64,000 nt of DNA, from assembly GCF_021730395.1 (NCBI RefSeq), contig NC_069368.1, positions 13,534,001 to 13,598,000 of the forward strand. The letters are read 5' to 3'. Of the stretch, positions 1 through 11,639 are shown piece by piece. Position numbers and translations under genes: made by a program. Source of the stretch: Mercenaria mercenaria (Eukaryota > Mollusca > Bivalvia > Venerida > Veneridae). The first letter of the stretch is position 1; every line of letters starts with the position of its first letter. The notes below the pieces were generated by a model. It saw only the letters and a list, made by a program, of their open reading frames with translations. It was not told the DNA's origin and did no database searches.

Positions 1-3000
1 CAACAATACATTTAGTTCACATTCCATTTTCTTTTGTTGTAAAGAAAGCATTAGGATGATCGTATGCTGTAGCTTGACGTCATTAATTGTCTTAAAACAT
101 TTAAATTATGTTTTGTATAATATGTTTTACATGAATTTGAATTAGATATTAGATTACAAGAAAACACAAAATAACCCCTTCTTTAGCTGCGCTTTTGAAT
201 GCTTAATAATAATATGCATAGGGAAATCGAACTACCAGTACCCCATGCAAGTATAAGTACTGTAAAATCGATTATATGAATTGCAGTATGTACGTATATG
301 TGAACTTGTTTTATAAATCTTTAATGAACCTCAAAATGTAAAGAATATTAAAATAACCTAAATAAGTAACTATTTTTGATATGATTAAATACTAAAATTA
401 GTTTTGTTCACCTGAGTAATAATAATATTCACACTTAAAAATAAAGGCATCCTGTAAATATTTTTTTAAACAATTTCCCCCTTTTAGGGCCTCATCTATG
501 TCATTTGTCAGTGTCCTATATACTAAATGTGTATAAAATGTAACTAAATAAATATTATGTCAATAATAGTTACTTATTTAGGTTATAAATTAACCTTTTG
601 GACATTGCTTTCAAAAATATATGATTAAAATAAATAAAATATAGGTCCCTTTTTGTGGCCTCATTTTAAGCGAATTGAGGTCTGCGAACTGCGTGTCTCC
701 TCCTTTTTTTGGATTCAGCATACTTCAAAATAGTTACATACAAAGTTTGGTGCTTTCTTCACAAAAGGAAACATCTTTTTCCTATAACCTACTCACTATA
801 CATAAAACATTGATCACAAGATTGTAAAATCGATCTCCATGACCGAGCAGTTAAGCTCGTATGTTTAAATGTCTTGTACATTGTAAAAAACAGGAGTCTT
901 GAAATAATAGTAGCTTGCTGTATTCGGATCGAGTGGAATTTTGCCAGGTCGGATCTCACGAGACAAGCCGAAGACAAAATCCCAGATAAAACTACTGTTG
1001 TAACTGTTGTAATGACCCTTTTATTATAAATACCTACGGATTTAATTTTGTAAGTTGCTTTGTTTTAAATCAAAATTCCAATGTTTTTCGGTGTTATGGT
1101 TAGTAAATGAAAGTAGTCCGGTAATATACGATACAAAAGGTACAATACGGATTTGTTTTCTGCCTGTTCCTATTAACTTGTGAAATACAAGCCGTATTTT
1201 TGACAGAATTTATATCGTTATATAACAAATTTCAATCTCACACGCGGTAAACAACCAAGTCATGGCAAATGTTGTTTTGTTTCTCTTGCACTTATGTTTA
1301 GTTCAAAAACGCGCAGTACGATTTACACATGCGTCACATGATAAATGTCACACTAACTGGTTTGAATATTGTTCATAGTTCTTGCAGTATGCGCAAAATT
1401 TAGTCCAAGGTATATACTAAGGATAATTTTCAGTCTTTCGTATTCGTTTGATTATACATGTATTTTTGATGCTGACTGAAACTAAAATAAGTATTTGGTC
1501 ATCGATAAAATCAGTCCAGTGACCTTTGTCAAGATTTTTTTTCTCTCCATAAATACAGTCTGACGCCAATGCTATTTTCTAATTTATTCTGTCTTTTCCA
1601 TATTCGTAGTTTAATCATGTAGATCAGTAATTATTTAGTAAGTCGGCGAGTTGTGCGAAACTTTGACTTAACTTTAACTCAACATTTGTAATCGTTCTTT
1701 TCAGCTTTATAACTTTATACTATTTCACAATTATCTTATAATTGAAATTGTGGTATTAGTGATATAACAAAACTTTTACTGTTTATTAACAGGGAATTAC
1801 AGATTGTAAACGTGAAAATACGCATTATCAAATGCGACGACTTGTGTTCACTTTACATCGCTTCAATGGAAGTTTTAGGGACAAGTGTAATACTGGTATT
1901 AACCTAGGTAAGACAGATTTTCTACGTCCGAATTTACTGATACTTATTTATTGACAATTAAGTTGTTTTTTTCATTGTTATACTTTGTAGTGTATTTCTT
2001 CATGTAAAAGAGATCGTTTCTGTATTCACTTACAGACAATGCAATTTCGACGAATGTAATATTTTCAGCATTTAGTCATATAATTTACCTATGCTCACCT
2101 AATAGTTTTCTTCTTCTATCAAGATAATTTTCTGTTTTCATTTAGCGTGTCATATATTTATCACTGCTCACCTACAAAGTAATTCATTAACTGGGTATAT
2201 TACCTTTTCTGTATTCATTTACTATAAAAGGGGTATTATACTCTTTCGGCGCTCATTTACTTGATAGCGTTGATTTACTAGGCAATATCAAGCTTCTTTT
2301 GTCATTTATAGCGTTTTGTTGCATTGTTCATTTTAGAAAGTTATGTTAAACAATTGTCATGTGTAAGTAAATACATTAAGTGAACAGCCTGTTTGAGTTT
2401 AAATCTAAGTGCATGTCTAGCTACTTTTCGTGCCCTCGGTTCTCTAGTGGGAGGTGCGCCTCCATGCGCGAATGATTGAAGTCTGGCTTCTTCAGGAAGG
2501 TCGATGTGTCAACGTGAGGCTAAATCAAACAAACATAAGCCAAATGTGCATTTGTTTAATTACCTTGTGATTTTTAAGAAAACTGCAAATAAATGTTCTA
2601 ATGAACAATTCTAGAAAAAGTCCAATATTTTGTTTATATTTAGCAAAATTAAAATAATAATAATAATAATAATTAAAAAAAAAAAAAAAAAAAAAGACTT
2701 AATTAACGAAATAAATCTGGACCGTGTTCTATTAGCAAGCTTTTGCGAATTATTGAATTTAATATTTCCCCCTAATATCATCTGTAAATAATACTGAGTG
2801 ATTTTGTTTGGTTATACATTGGGCAAACATGACTGGGTTATAGTTAAACAATTATAATCATTGCAACTTGTTTATTTTTCAATGAAACAAATAAATTGAT
2901 TTTGCTTGTTAAAAACCGTGGTGTTTATATATTAAGGTAGTTATATATACACATACATATAGTCACATATTTTTACATTATACATGGATATTACTTAGTT

Positions 3001-3113
3001 TACAATGGATTTATGCTAGACGTTTTTAATAATTGATGTATTGCAGCAATGAGGAATCGGTTCCGCTTCAGTATGTATGTTCATTAAATACTCTTATGAA
3101 AATAACCATTATC
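1..3113. other. Non-coding AT-rich stretch
   Basis: I find no convincing gene. Open frames here are short and have no recognisable motifs. There is a homopolymer A run near 2671-2695 preceded by an (AAT)n stretch. Around 1980-2290 short phrases such as TCTGTATTCATTTA recur loosely, which may be a very decayed tandem repeat. A fragment near 2430-2530 has tRNA-SINE-like wording (CGGTTCTCTAGTGGGAGGTG) but is too short to assign. Confidence 0.5.
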
Positions 3114-3350
3114 TGAGCCGTGCCATGGGAAAACCAACATCGTGGCTTTGCGACCAGCATGGATCCAGACCAACCTGCGCATCCGCGCAGTCTGGTCAGG
3201 ATCCATGCTGTTCGCTAACAGTTTCTCCAATTCCAATAGGCTTTAAAAGCGAACAGCATGGAGCCTGACCAGACTGCGCGGATGCGTCGGCTGGTCTGGA
3301 TCCATGCTGGTCGCAAAGCCACTATGTTGATTTTCTCATGGCGCGGCTCA
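3114..3350. mobile_element. Palindromic MITE, ~237 bp
   Basis: The stretch is one near-perfect inverted repeat. It opens TGAGCCGTGCCATGGGAAAA and closes with the complement (TTTTCTCATGGCGCGGCTCA), with a short AT-rich loop around 3220-3250. It has no coding capacity. Such full-length palindromes are typical of miniature inverted-repeat transposable elements. I cannot identify a clear target-site duplication, so the superfamily is left open. Transcribed RNA would fold into a long hairpin. Confidence 0.75.
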
Positions 3351-4159
3351 AAATTTATTAGAATTTATTTTCAAAAAGTTACGGATATTATGATAGGATA
3401 CCGGTGCTCGTATAATATGTTCCATATACATAAAGTACGCCCGCACTTTTTTATCGTTTGGTATAAAGTTTACCTTATTTGCTAAAGAGCTGCAACACTT
3501 CAGTGCCTATACGAGGCTATTATCTACATGACAATTTAACAAAAGATAGTTTACTTTCATCCTCTTGTTTTGAGGTAAAAATGACAACGAAAACAAATTA
3601 GAAAACATAGTTCATGCCCTTTCGAAAAAGAGCATTTAATGTTCTGGTGTTTGAAATCTTTTTCTAGTTAAAATATTCCAAATCTTCACATCAGTATTGT
3701 TGCAAATGATACCCTACCTGTTTTAAATAAAACACAATCTATGTGTACTTTTGTGACTTTTTAAACATGGGGCCTGGAAGTACATCGAATAAAATTATGT
3801 CTTTGCGTGATTTGGAATTGATGAAATTTTGATATGCCATTAACAACATGTTGATCGAATTGTGTGCCTAATACCAAAATACATTTTTAGTAATTTTTGA
3901 GATATCTGCTATAATACTGTGACTGTGGCTGTTCTGTTCAGCATACTTAAAATTCTTTAAAAAGCAAGCAAGTACACCCAATGTCAACATAAAAAATAAA
4001 AGCGGGACACAGAAAAGTGAATTTTAAAAGCAGTAACAGCTCATCTGAGCTAATTCTGTAGCTTGGGGGAGCTGTTACACTTTTTTGAGTATTCTATTAT
4101 AGTTATAATAGTTAGCTGACCACAATATACCGCTTCTACTTCACACCTTCCGGATCCTT

Positions 4160-4418
4160 TTGGTTGGGTTTGGAGCCGAACAATCCAGTTTATATGGCGA
4201 CTTCTCCTGCTTTGATGGTGGAGGAAGACCCTAGGTACTCCTCAGATCATTATTGCATTATGGGCGGACACCTTGGTAGAACCATTGACTTTCTGTAAGC
4301 TGGCTGGATGGTTTACTTACATGGAGAATTCTCTACCTCTAACGAGGTTTCCGACCCATATCGTTAAGGGGCAAGTTATTCGAAGTCAGCGACCTCAGCC
4401 ACTCGGCCTCGGAGACCC
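4160..4418 (-). mobile_element. tRNA-headed SINE (family 1), old copy upstream of GPCR
   Basis: Read on the minus strand it starts with a type II tRNA-like head (GGCCGAGTGGCTGAGGTCGC, box A) and continues through the family body (CTTCCTCCACCATCAAAG, GTCGCCATAT). Compared with the fresh copy at 59401-59655 it is strongly diverged. It shares diagnostic differences, such as CGAATAACTTGC, with the copy at 63488-63655, and these support a common pre-duplication insertion. Confidence 0.8.
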
Positions 4419-4694
4419 CTGCTCGATTTGAAGCTGATGTAGTAAATTTACGAAGAGTACAGTCATTCCTTGAAAGAGAGGGTAATATTAAGTGGTATAA
4501 AGATTAAAGTGACAACAGAACTGGTAAACACTATCCATGTTATAAACAATGTAAGGATTACACATACATACTTTTTCCCCTGAAATTTACCTCTACTGCA
4601 ATCATGACTTACAGAGGGGTATGCGAGAAGTACATTAATAAATACGTTATGTAAATCTGACATACTAGTAGTCTAAAGAATGTTAATTGTTATT

Positions 4695-4850
4695 TTTCAG
4701 TTACACTTGCGCCAGACTTAATGGAGGTCTATATTGTCTTTCAACTGCAGGTTCTATAGTGACTCAAAAGACTTTTACACAGCTTGATGTAAATGATTTA
4801 CAAGATTAAAAATGAACACATCCGGCACAACGCCTTTCGAAAACTAAACA
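4695..4850 (+). other. Probable 5' UTR exon start of left GPCR
   Basis: A splice-acceptor-like tract (GTTATTTTTCAG, ending near 4700) lies about 110 bases upstream of the ancestral ATG. The paralogue has a matching tract (CTATTTTCAG on the minus strand, at 63190-63199) about 90 bases upstream of its ATG. Conservation of this site between duplicates suggests an intron in the 5' UTR and a single coding exon. The upstream exon is not identified. Confidence 0.4.
4812..4847 (+). promoter_or_regulatory. 11-codon upstream ORF, remnant of the ancestral N-terminus
   Basis: The ATG here reads MNTSGTTPFEN and stops. It is in frame with the receptor and homologous to the first residues of the paralogue (MNTSGTTLFEN, then FTTENVTF). 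In this copy the phenylalanine codon after FEN has become TAA. Two codons later the ACG of the paralogue is ATG, which is now the first usable start. What remains is an upstream ORF ending three bases before the new start codon, so main-frame translation would depend on leaky scanning or reinitiation. Confidence 0.7.
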
Positions 4851-6062
4851 ATGGACAACGCAACATTTGGAGAAAATCCCTCTTCATCAATAGCTAATAG
4901 AACTACACTGTCTACTACTACATCGACAAATTCTCCACCAATAATTGCAGAGGAGGATGCGCATGCACACAAACCATTAACCATTGATGACATTCTCGGA
5001 GTGTACTGGGAATACAACACGGCGCATAACCTTGGTCTCTACGGATACCCAGTAATACTAATTCTAGGAACGATTGGTAATATTGTAACACTTTTAGTAA
5101 TGTTAAGGAAGAAGATGCGACGACGAACAACTTGCTTTTATATGTCAATGGTTGCTGTCTTTGATACACTGGTGTTATATTTTGCTTGCCTTAGACAGTG
5201 GCTGGCATTGCTTCAGGGGACAGATGCACTAACGTTGAGTAGTGCCGCGTGCAAAATTTTTAATTTCTTCTCTTACGCATTTTTCGATGTATCAGTCTGG
5301 CTCTTAGTATTAATGACTGTTGAAAGGTTCCTGGTGGTTCAGTTTCCATTACAATCGTTAAAAATATCATCAATCGCACGTGCTAGAATAGCTGTTTTAG
5401 TACTAATCATCATTATGGTATTGGTGAACGCACATTTTTTCTGGACTGTTTATCTTGACGAAAGACAACGTTGCAATTATTTGGAAGACTTTGAACATTT
5501 CCATGACAACATTTGGCCGTGGATAGACGCTACAGTCTACTCATTTCTACCTTTTTTGTTGTTGCTGATATTCAACGTCCTTATCATCATTATCCATCGG
5601 AGATCCATAAATTTGCGAAGGACGACACTACAGATTGGCAAGCCGAGAACCAGAAGGTCAAATCAAGGGACACAACTTCGACTTACTGCTATGCTTTTAA
5701 TAGTGACCTTCACCTTTCTATTTCTCTCCGCACCAAACGTTATACTTATTTGTATCAGGAATAAATATTTTGACTTTTCACTTCAAGTTGACGACTTTCG
5801 AGACATTGCAGTATTTAGACTTGTGTCTACAGTTACAATGTTTTGTTTATACGTTAACCATGCAGTAAACTTTTTGCTTTATTGTATCAGTGGACAGATG
5901 TTTAGGAGAGAGCTATGGAAATTGTTAACATGTAAATACGATGTTGCACGTGCAGGATCATCCATACTCTCGGATGTTACAATTCGAACGATGAGACTCA
6001 GTGAGTCTTCAGTACCTGGCAGTCCTGGTCTAGTCAGAAGAGAAACAGAAAATCATTTTTGA
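4851..6062 (+). CDS. Class A (rhodopsin-like) GPCR, probable neuropeptide receptor, paralogue 1
   Basis: This is a 403-residue seven-helix receptor of the plasma membrane, from the large peptide-receptor-like class A set; the ligand is unknown. The extracellular N-terminus (1-60) has N-glycosylation sites (NATF, NRTT). TM1 (about 61-85) contains GN at 76-77, and TM2 holds Asp105. Cys134 and Cys208 should form the conserved extracellular disulfide. The DRY motif is ERF (158-160). TM6 has a proline at 295, and NPxxY is replaced by NFLLY (340-344). Basic intracellular loop 3 and the Ser-rich C-tail are intact. The frame is open without introns. The start is set at the first ATG after an in-frame stop, 13 residues inside the N-terminus of its paralogue. 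It may be an orphan or FMRFamide/GPR139-like receptor; the subfamily cannot be settled by eye. Confidence 0.88.
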   Translation: MDNATFGENPSSSIANRTTLSTTTSTNSPPIIAEEDAHAHKPLTIDDILGVYWEYNTAHNLGLYGYPVILILGTIGNIVTLLVMLRKKMRRRTTCFYMSMVAVFDTLVLYFACLRQWLALLQGTDALTLSSAACKIFNFFSYAFFDVSVWLLVLMTVERFLVVQFPLQSLKISSIARARIAVLVLIIIMVLVNAHFFWTVYLDERQRCNYLEDFEHFHDNIWPWIDATVYSFLPFLLLLIFNVLIIIIHRRSINLRRTTLQIGKPRTRRSNQGTQLRLTAMLLIVTFTFLFLSAPNVILICIRNKYFDFSLQVDDFRDIAVFRLVSTVTMFCLYVNHAVNFLLYCISGQMFRRELWKLLTCKYDVARAGSSILSDVTIRTMRLSESSVPGSPGLVRRETENHF

Positions 6063-6657
6063 AAGAAATCTACGAAAGTCTAAGGCATCGCCTGTAACTG
6101 AAAGTACATGTAATGAAGAGGGGATTAGTCTCCGAACACGTATAACCTAAGCAAAGTAAGGTATATAAAAACAGATGCACTGTCGGGTTTCGGTAGACTA
6201 TGAAATATATTAAGCTAAATTAAGTTATATACTAAAATGTTGGCGAGAATCTTTACTAGTGGGATCCTTGTCATCGCCAACCAGGAAGAAAATACATCAA
6301 ATCAAGATGTTGGCAATATGGTCGTCGAAAACATGTTGTTACTTAAATATTTATCAAACGTGTAGATATTGTGTTTTGTTTGAATGGCACAATCAAAATG
6401 GTGTGGGTGGTATAAGCATATCACATTATACTTAAAATACATACATACTATTCTGTTAAAAAGTTAGATATTTCATCATTCGAACCTAGAAACGTGTTAG
6501 TCCCTATACTTTTAGTGACGTAAAATCACAATATACATTATGGAATTTTCCTTCCGAAGCGTTCACCGCATTTACAAAGTAAAGTAATAGCAGTTTAGAC
6601 TTGATAAGTGTGTTTGTAAGAGGTGATCTTCTTCTTCTTCTCGTTCGCGACTACACT

Positions 6658-7018
6658 GTCAGACCAGCAGCCTCGATGAAACTTGTGGTTTGCCGCAATC
6701 CTCAATGCCTCCATACAGTTTCTGCTGGATTGGGATATCTATCGACCAAGTAGCAGCTCGCTCCTGGTCATGTCTTTTACATCTCTGAAGTATATGCTCC
6801 GCAGTCAGATCTTCTTCACTATATGGACAAGTTGGCGATAGTCTTGTGGTGAAGAAGATCAGACTGCGGAGCATATACTTCAGAGATGTAAAAGACATGA
6901 CCAGGAGCGAGCTGCGACTTGGCCGATAGATACCCCAATCCACCAGAAACTGTATGGAGGCATTGAGGATTTGCAGCAAACCACAAGTTTCATCGAGGCT
7001 GCTGGTCATGTGAAACAT
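6658..7018. repeat. Inverted pair of LINE 3'-end fragments
   Basis: Two ~160-base arms (about 6663-6821 and 6849-7005) are reverse complements with few mismatches and a spacer under 30 bases. Each arm encodes the last residues of a jockey-like non-LTR retrotransposon ORF2. On the plus strand the right arm reads GEEDQTAEHILQRCKRH and then YGGIEDLQQT, ending at a stop. This cysteine-containing tail is typical of the C-terminus of mollusc LINE polymerases. Head-to-head fragments suggest twin priming or a later inversion. Neither arm is functional. Confidence 0.7.
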
Positions 7019-7280
7019 CCAAATTATGAATGCTCTTTAGCACAGTTTTAAGCGGAACTGAGTTATACAAAAATAAGCATCATCATGTTTTTCAAACATT
7101 GTTTTAAAGCTAATGTTGTATAGATGAAAGCCTGTAATTTGATTTTAACATACTATGCTATATTGTAATAACACTGGTATCACGTTTATGATAATAACAT
7201 CAACCACAACTGTTTGTACAATTGTAATTGGTGTTATCATAAATCGCTATTAATATTAATTAATTAATAAATTTATTTTA

Positions 7281-7412
7281 TACGGACCGAGTGGTTAAGG
7301 TCAATGGCTTCGAATCACTTGTCCTCGCCGATGTGCGTTCGAAGCTAGCTTTGGGGTAGTTCTTCATGCGAGGAAGCCATTCAGCTGGTCGATGGCTCTA
7401 CCTAAGTACTCG
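7281..7412 (+). mobile_element. SINE family 1, head fragment
   Basis: The tRNA-like head (GGACCGAGTGGTTAAGGTCA, box A, then GTGCGTTCGAAGC, a decayed box B) is followed by the first part of the body (GAGGAAGCCATTCAGCTGG). The 3' half of the family is missing, so this is a 3'-truncated or interrupted copy. Confidence 0.7.
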
Positions 7413-10400
7413 CCTTGTCTCGTTCTTTTTTGGCTACTTTTATATCGTTTTCTTTAAAATGTTATGATACAGTTACTCAATTAACTATATCTTTAGTGCT
7501 GATATGGCTATTACACCTCTTTTTTAACGCTATAGAGTATTCCAGTACCTGCTGGTTTCAAACATTGTGTGGACCTTTATTAAAACTGTTAAAAAAACTA
7601 GGATCAATGTAGGTTGGATATTATATATTCTAGGACTTTGTTTCAGGTATTCGTTCTACATAAATATAATATTTTGTAAATTTCATTTAATAAAGTTTGT
7701 TACAGATGAAACAGTTTATGTATTTCAATATATAGTAGATATATTAAATTCTTTAAAAGGACCGTTTTCAGAAATTCACATCAGGAAGGCAAAATGTCTT
7801 TGTTAACTATTCATTTTCATCTGATACCTGTTTGCCTCATTCTTATCTTTTGAATAAAGAGATCAACCCGAATGGGTACCATGTCAAACACCGCTAACTA
7901 TTAAACATATTTTAATCAACTGTGTGGACTTTGCTACACAACGCAGTACTTATTATGACGAAGATCTTTGAAATAGTTATTTGAAAACTTTTTAGTCGGA
8001 AATATTTTATCGTTCTTAAAGCAGATAGGAATTTATCAAAAAATCTAACATTTCATGTTTTTATTTAGTAATACATCTTTTGCAATATCATTATGTTTGC
8101 AGCTGATATTTTAACACACACGTATATACATTTTTACATAACTGATTTTAGATATGCTTTACATTTTCACATGGATGATTTTACATATGCTTTACATTAT
8201 GCAGTGTGCTTTACATTTTTACATGGATGTTTTTAGGTATGTTTTACATTTTTACATAAATGTTTATGCTTTACAGTTGGCGTTTGCAATGACCATTTTG
8301 TGTCGATTCGCCGTAAAACTCAACTCACTCGCTCACTCATCTGATACCTTGAATGTGTTTTGTATAAAAACAGCAACTTTTTATGCAGAATAAATAGCAA
8401 CTTTTTATTCAGAATAATTGAAAAGAGCGTGAACTGATTTTTTTTTAATATGCATTCATATTCAAAGAAATACTACCATTGAAATGTTCAAGTTTATATA
8501 AAAACGTATTTGTTCCGCATGTTTATTATGTATGCAGAGGTTTATTGTAACCAAAAAGTAACAAAATTAACATTTCAACTCCGATCATGGTTCCCGGAAT
8601 ATGAATCAGCAAATGATACACACCCGTCAGGCAAATTGTAGTCCTATGGAATTTTGCCTACATATAAATATTATAAAGAAAAATTGTTTTTAATAGCTTA
8701 TGTGTCACTAAGGGAACATTTCTTTTAGGCAAACGGTATGAAAGTCATCTTGAATTTCATATTTCAGCAAGTATACCGTTATACATGTATATTCAATCTA
8801 GCCTTCAAATAAATACAACTATATTTCTCAAATGGTTAAAAGCTTGTATTCATTATGTTCTTAAGTTTAGCATTTTTCTTTTATACATGAAAAAAATGTT
8901 AGTACTTTCAAAAGAAAACTTAGGCAGAAAATTTTCTTGTTGTAAACATCAGTTTTTAAAAGATAAATTGCGGTCCTTCTTTAAATTAGAATTAGTTCGG
9001 GGGATTACATTCACATCTCTTGTTTCGATGTCAAATACTTTTACCGCTGAACCATTGCATCCTCTCTCATGTTTAGTTTCTTTGCATATAACTTTATTTA
9101 CCTACCGGTTCCTTTGTTTGAAAGAGGTCTTTATTAATCACCAGACCTGTCCTACTTCAACTTTCTGCAGCAGAATAGAAACATGAGAATTTCGTGCATA
9201 TCATTAAAATGCAAGATCTAATATGCGCGCGCGAGTGACTAGGTAATATAAATGCCGTCGTTTATATCACAAAAGACCGTTTCGATGAGTTTTACCAAAA
9301 ATTGTAAAGTGGCATTATGCGCATCTTACAGCACGTAGTGTGTTTTTGGTGAATGTTTTATAAAAGCAAGTTTTCGGTTGCTGTGCATTTAAATGTGTTA
9401 AATTAACAATAATGCCGCATAAGTATTTGAAACTGATGCTTTAGAAATGAAGAAATCGGACTTATAAAAAAATAGTTCATTTCTTCAGTCTTGTACGCAA
9501 TGATCTCCCTTACCTATAAGTAGAGATTTCTGAGGTTGAAGGGAAGCAACTCCTGTAAGCAGTTTGACTTTTCTTAAAAAGACTGCCCCAGTCAAAATAA
9601 GAAAAGTCATATTTAAAAAGTTATTATTTCGTAATGGTAACAGGAAGAGTTTGGTATACTGGGTTAAAAACTATAATTTCCTCGACCCTTTTTACACACG
9701 TATCTATTTGTGCTGTATTTTTACTTGTAAAATGCGTATAATTCCACTTTAAAAAATTGTTTCAAATCGACTTCACGGTGAAAGTTTAACATTTGATGTT
9801 CGACAGGTCAATGGGTTATCTGAATGTTGTTTCAGCTCCAGTCACTTTCATTCAATATGATCTATCAATTAAATATTGTATCAATATGAAATGTAATAAA
9901 ACATTAAATTGTTCCATCAGTTTAGCGCGAACACAGGTGCTGGTCGCCTATATATGTATATAAGATATATGGTCCCAAACGGAAAAAAACATCATGCTGA
10001 ACAAACAAGAACACTGCTGCAAGAAACGACCAGATCACGGGGTTCTCTTTGTTGTCGCCACTTGAAAGCATCAGTCCAAGCGTTAACGCTGAATTTCTCG
10101 CCTATCTCCGTCCTAACGCAAGTGGAAAGGTAACGCAAAATGAACGAAGAACGAAAAAGAGTCTGGAAGTTTGTCAAGGATGGTCTTTATGTGTATATAA
10201 GGGAATATATAGGCACTGGTAAATCATTTACATTGACAGAAACAGTTTCCTGGGCGACGAGGTCCGGCAGGCAATCAGCGTTAACGTGCATGCTGTCTAT
10301 ATCCACAGGTAATATACTGTTAGTGACTCGTGTCAGTATGAGGTAACTTGAAAACATTGACAGATTAAGTAGGTACCAAAAGATCATCTGAGCTAATGCA

Positions 10401-10486
10401 ACCTGTTATTATCTCCGACTTTGTAATATAACCATTAAGAATATTTTAGATATCTTTAAACTATGGCGATATATATATATATTAAT
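7413..10486. other. Low-complexity AT-rich stretch without a convincing gene
   Basis: Nothing here resembles a known protein. A 133-codon frame at 8785-9186 (+) is K/L/F-rich, has no motif and looks like a chance frame in AT-rich DNA. Around 8100-8290 the phrase ATGCTTTACATTTTTACATG recurs four or five times at irregular spacing, a small degenerate tandem repeat. Three overlapping short frames at 9909-10387 also show no motifs. Confidence 0.5.
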
Positions 10487-10750
10487 TTGTTGGATTTAAC
10501 GTCGCACCGACACATGATAGGTCATATGGCGACGTTCCAGCTTTAATGGTGGAGGAAGACCCCAGGTGCCCCTCCGTGCATTATTTCATCATGAGCGGGC
10601 ACCTGGGTAGAACCACCGACCTTCCGTAAGCCAGCTGGATGGCTTCCTCACATGAAGAATTCAACGCCTCAAGTGAGGCTCGAACCCACATCGATGAGGG
10701 GCAAGTGATTTGAAGTTAGTGACCTTAACCACTCGGCCACGGAGGCCCCT
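10487..10750 (-). mobile_element. SINE family 1, near full length
   Basis: On the minus strand the copy runs from a tRNA-like head (GCCTCCGTGGCCGAGTGGTT, box A; a box B-like stretch follows) through the body to the tail GTGCGACGTTAAATCCAACA. The complete wording matches the copy at 59401-59655. The head resembles a Ser/Leu-type tRNA, so transcription would use the internal RNA polymerase III boxes. Confidence 0.85.
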
Positions 10751-11032
10751 ATGGTGATATATAAAAATCAAATCAAAACTGATTTACTGTCGGAGAGATT
10801 TCAACAAATCAACATAAGCTATGTCTAGTTTTCTACCGACAAGTAATAAATATAAAATAAATAACGTAAAAATAATAAATAATGCTCAATATTTCACATA
10901 TAAACATATTCGCAGACATTTACAACACATAGACTGCTTAATGAAACTCACAGGTGATCTTTGAATTCGAAACAATTGACCAGGGCGAGGAGCGGCACTT
11001 AAACACTTTGATCGATCAGAAGACCCTTTCCA

Positions 11033-11193
11033 TCCAGCTGGCTTACGGGAAGTCGGTGGTTCTACCCAGGTGCCCGCTCGTGATGAAATAATGCACGGAG
11101 AGGCACCTGGGGTCTTCCTCCACCATCAAAGATGGAAAGTCGCCATATGACCTAAAATGTGTGGGTGCGACGTTAAATCCAACCAAAAAAAAA
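11033..11193 (+). mobile_element. SINE family 1, 5'-truncated copy
   Basis: Only the 3' half is present, from CCAGCTGGCTTACGGGAAGT through GTCGCCATATGACC to GACGTTAAATCCAACC, followed by an A-rich run. The missing head with an intact 3' end is the expected outcome of incomplete reverse transcription. Confidence 0.8.
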
Positions 11194-11324
11194 GAAGACC
11201 CTTTGGTTAAAAAAAATGCAAAGTGTTGCACATTTCAGAAGCTCTTCACAATAAAATGTACTGGAATTATTTGCACTTCAAATTTTCTATTATTTGCTTG
11301 GTTTCGTTCTATTGATGTCTTTTG

Positions 11325-11400
11325 ACATGCTATTCCAGTGAGGCAGCATTATAAAGTTTGGAATTGTGTAAACTGCTACAAATAGACATAGTTGTAAATG
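11325..11400 (+). mobile_element. Fragment of short retroposon family 2
   Basis: The stretch TATTCCAGTGAGGCAGCATT and following bases (ATAAAGTT, CTGCTACAAATAGACA) matches the middle of the family-2 repeats at 40904-41106 and 46069-46268. The AC-rich tail is absent. Confidence 0.5.
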
Positions 11401-11639
11401 CAATTGAACAAGAGCTCGTCGAACACGAAATGCCCCCCTTGATGCATTCAGTAATTGCACAAGGAACAGAAATTATATGCTCACTGTAAACAAAAATTCT
11501 ACAATTCTGGTTTAATCTGACCTTGACCTTTAACCTATTAACCTAACAAGAGATTACAGATTGATCTTGGCGCCATCCACTGAGCCATTTTTGAATGTTC
11601 CAGATTTCAAAACTAGCTCAAGGTCAAAATCAAGGTCAA

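Larger units (their letters stand above)
4090..6366 (+). repeat. Duplicated segment, left copy (GPCR plus flanks)
   Basis: This segment is homologous, in inverted orientation, to 61597-63690. Homology covers the receptor coding region, about 300 bases of 3' flank, the 5' flank with its splice-acceptor-like site, an antisense SINE, and a short piece beyond the SINE (shared phrase CTTCTACTTCACACCT / CTTCTACGTCACACCT). Both copies have the SINE at the same place and in the same relative orientation, so it was inserted before the duplication. Confidence 0.8.

Noticed and set aside
820-990. tRNA-like phrase GACCGAGCAGTTAAGCTCG as a SINE head
   Set aside because: No box B or family body follows, and the similarity is too short.
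8785-9186. 133-codon ORF as a gene
   Set aside because: It is rich in K, L and F as expected of AT-rich non-coding DNA. No domain, signal peptide pattern or neighbour supports it.
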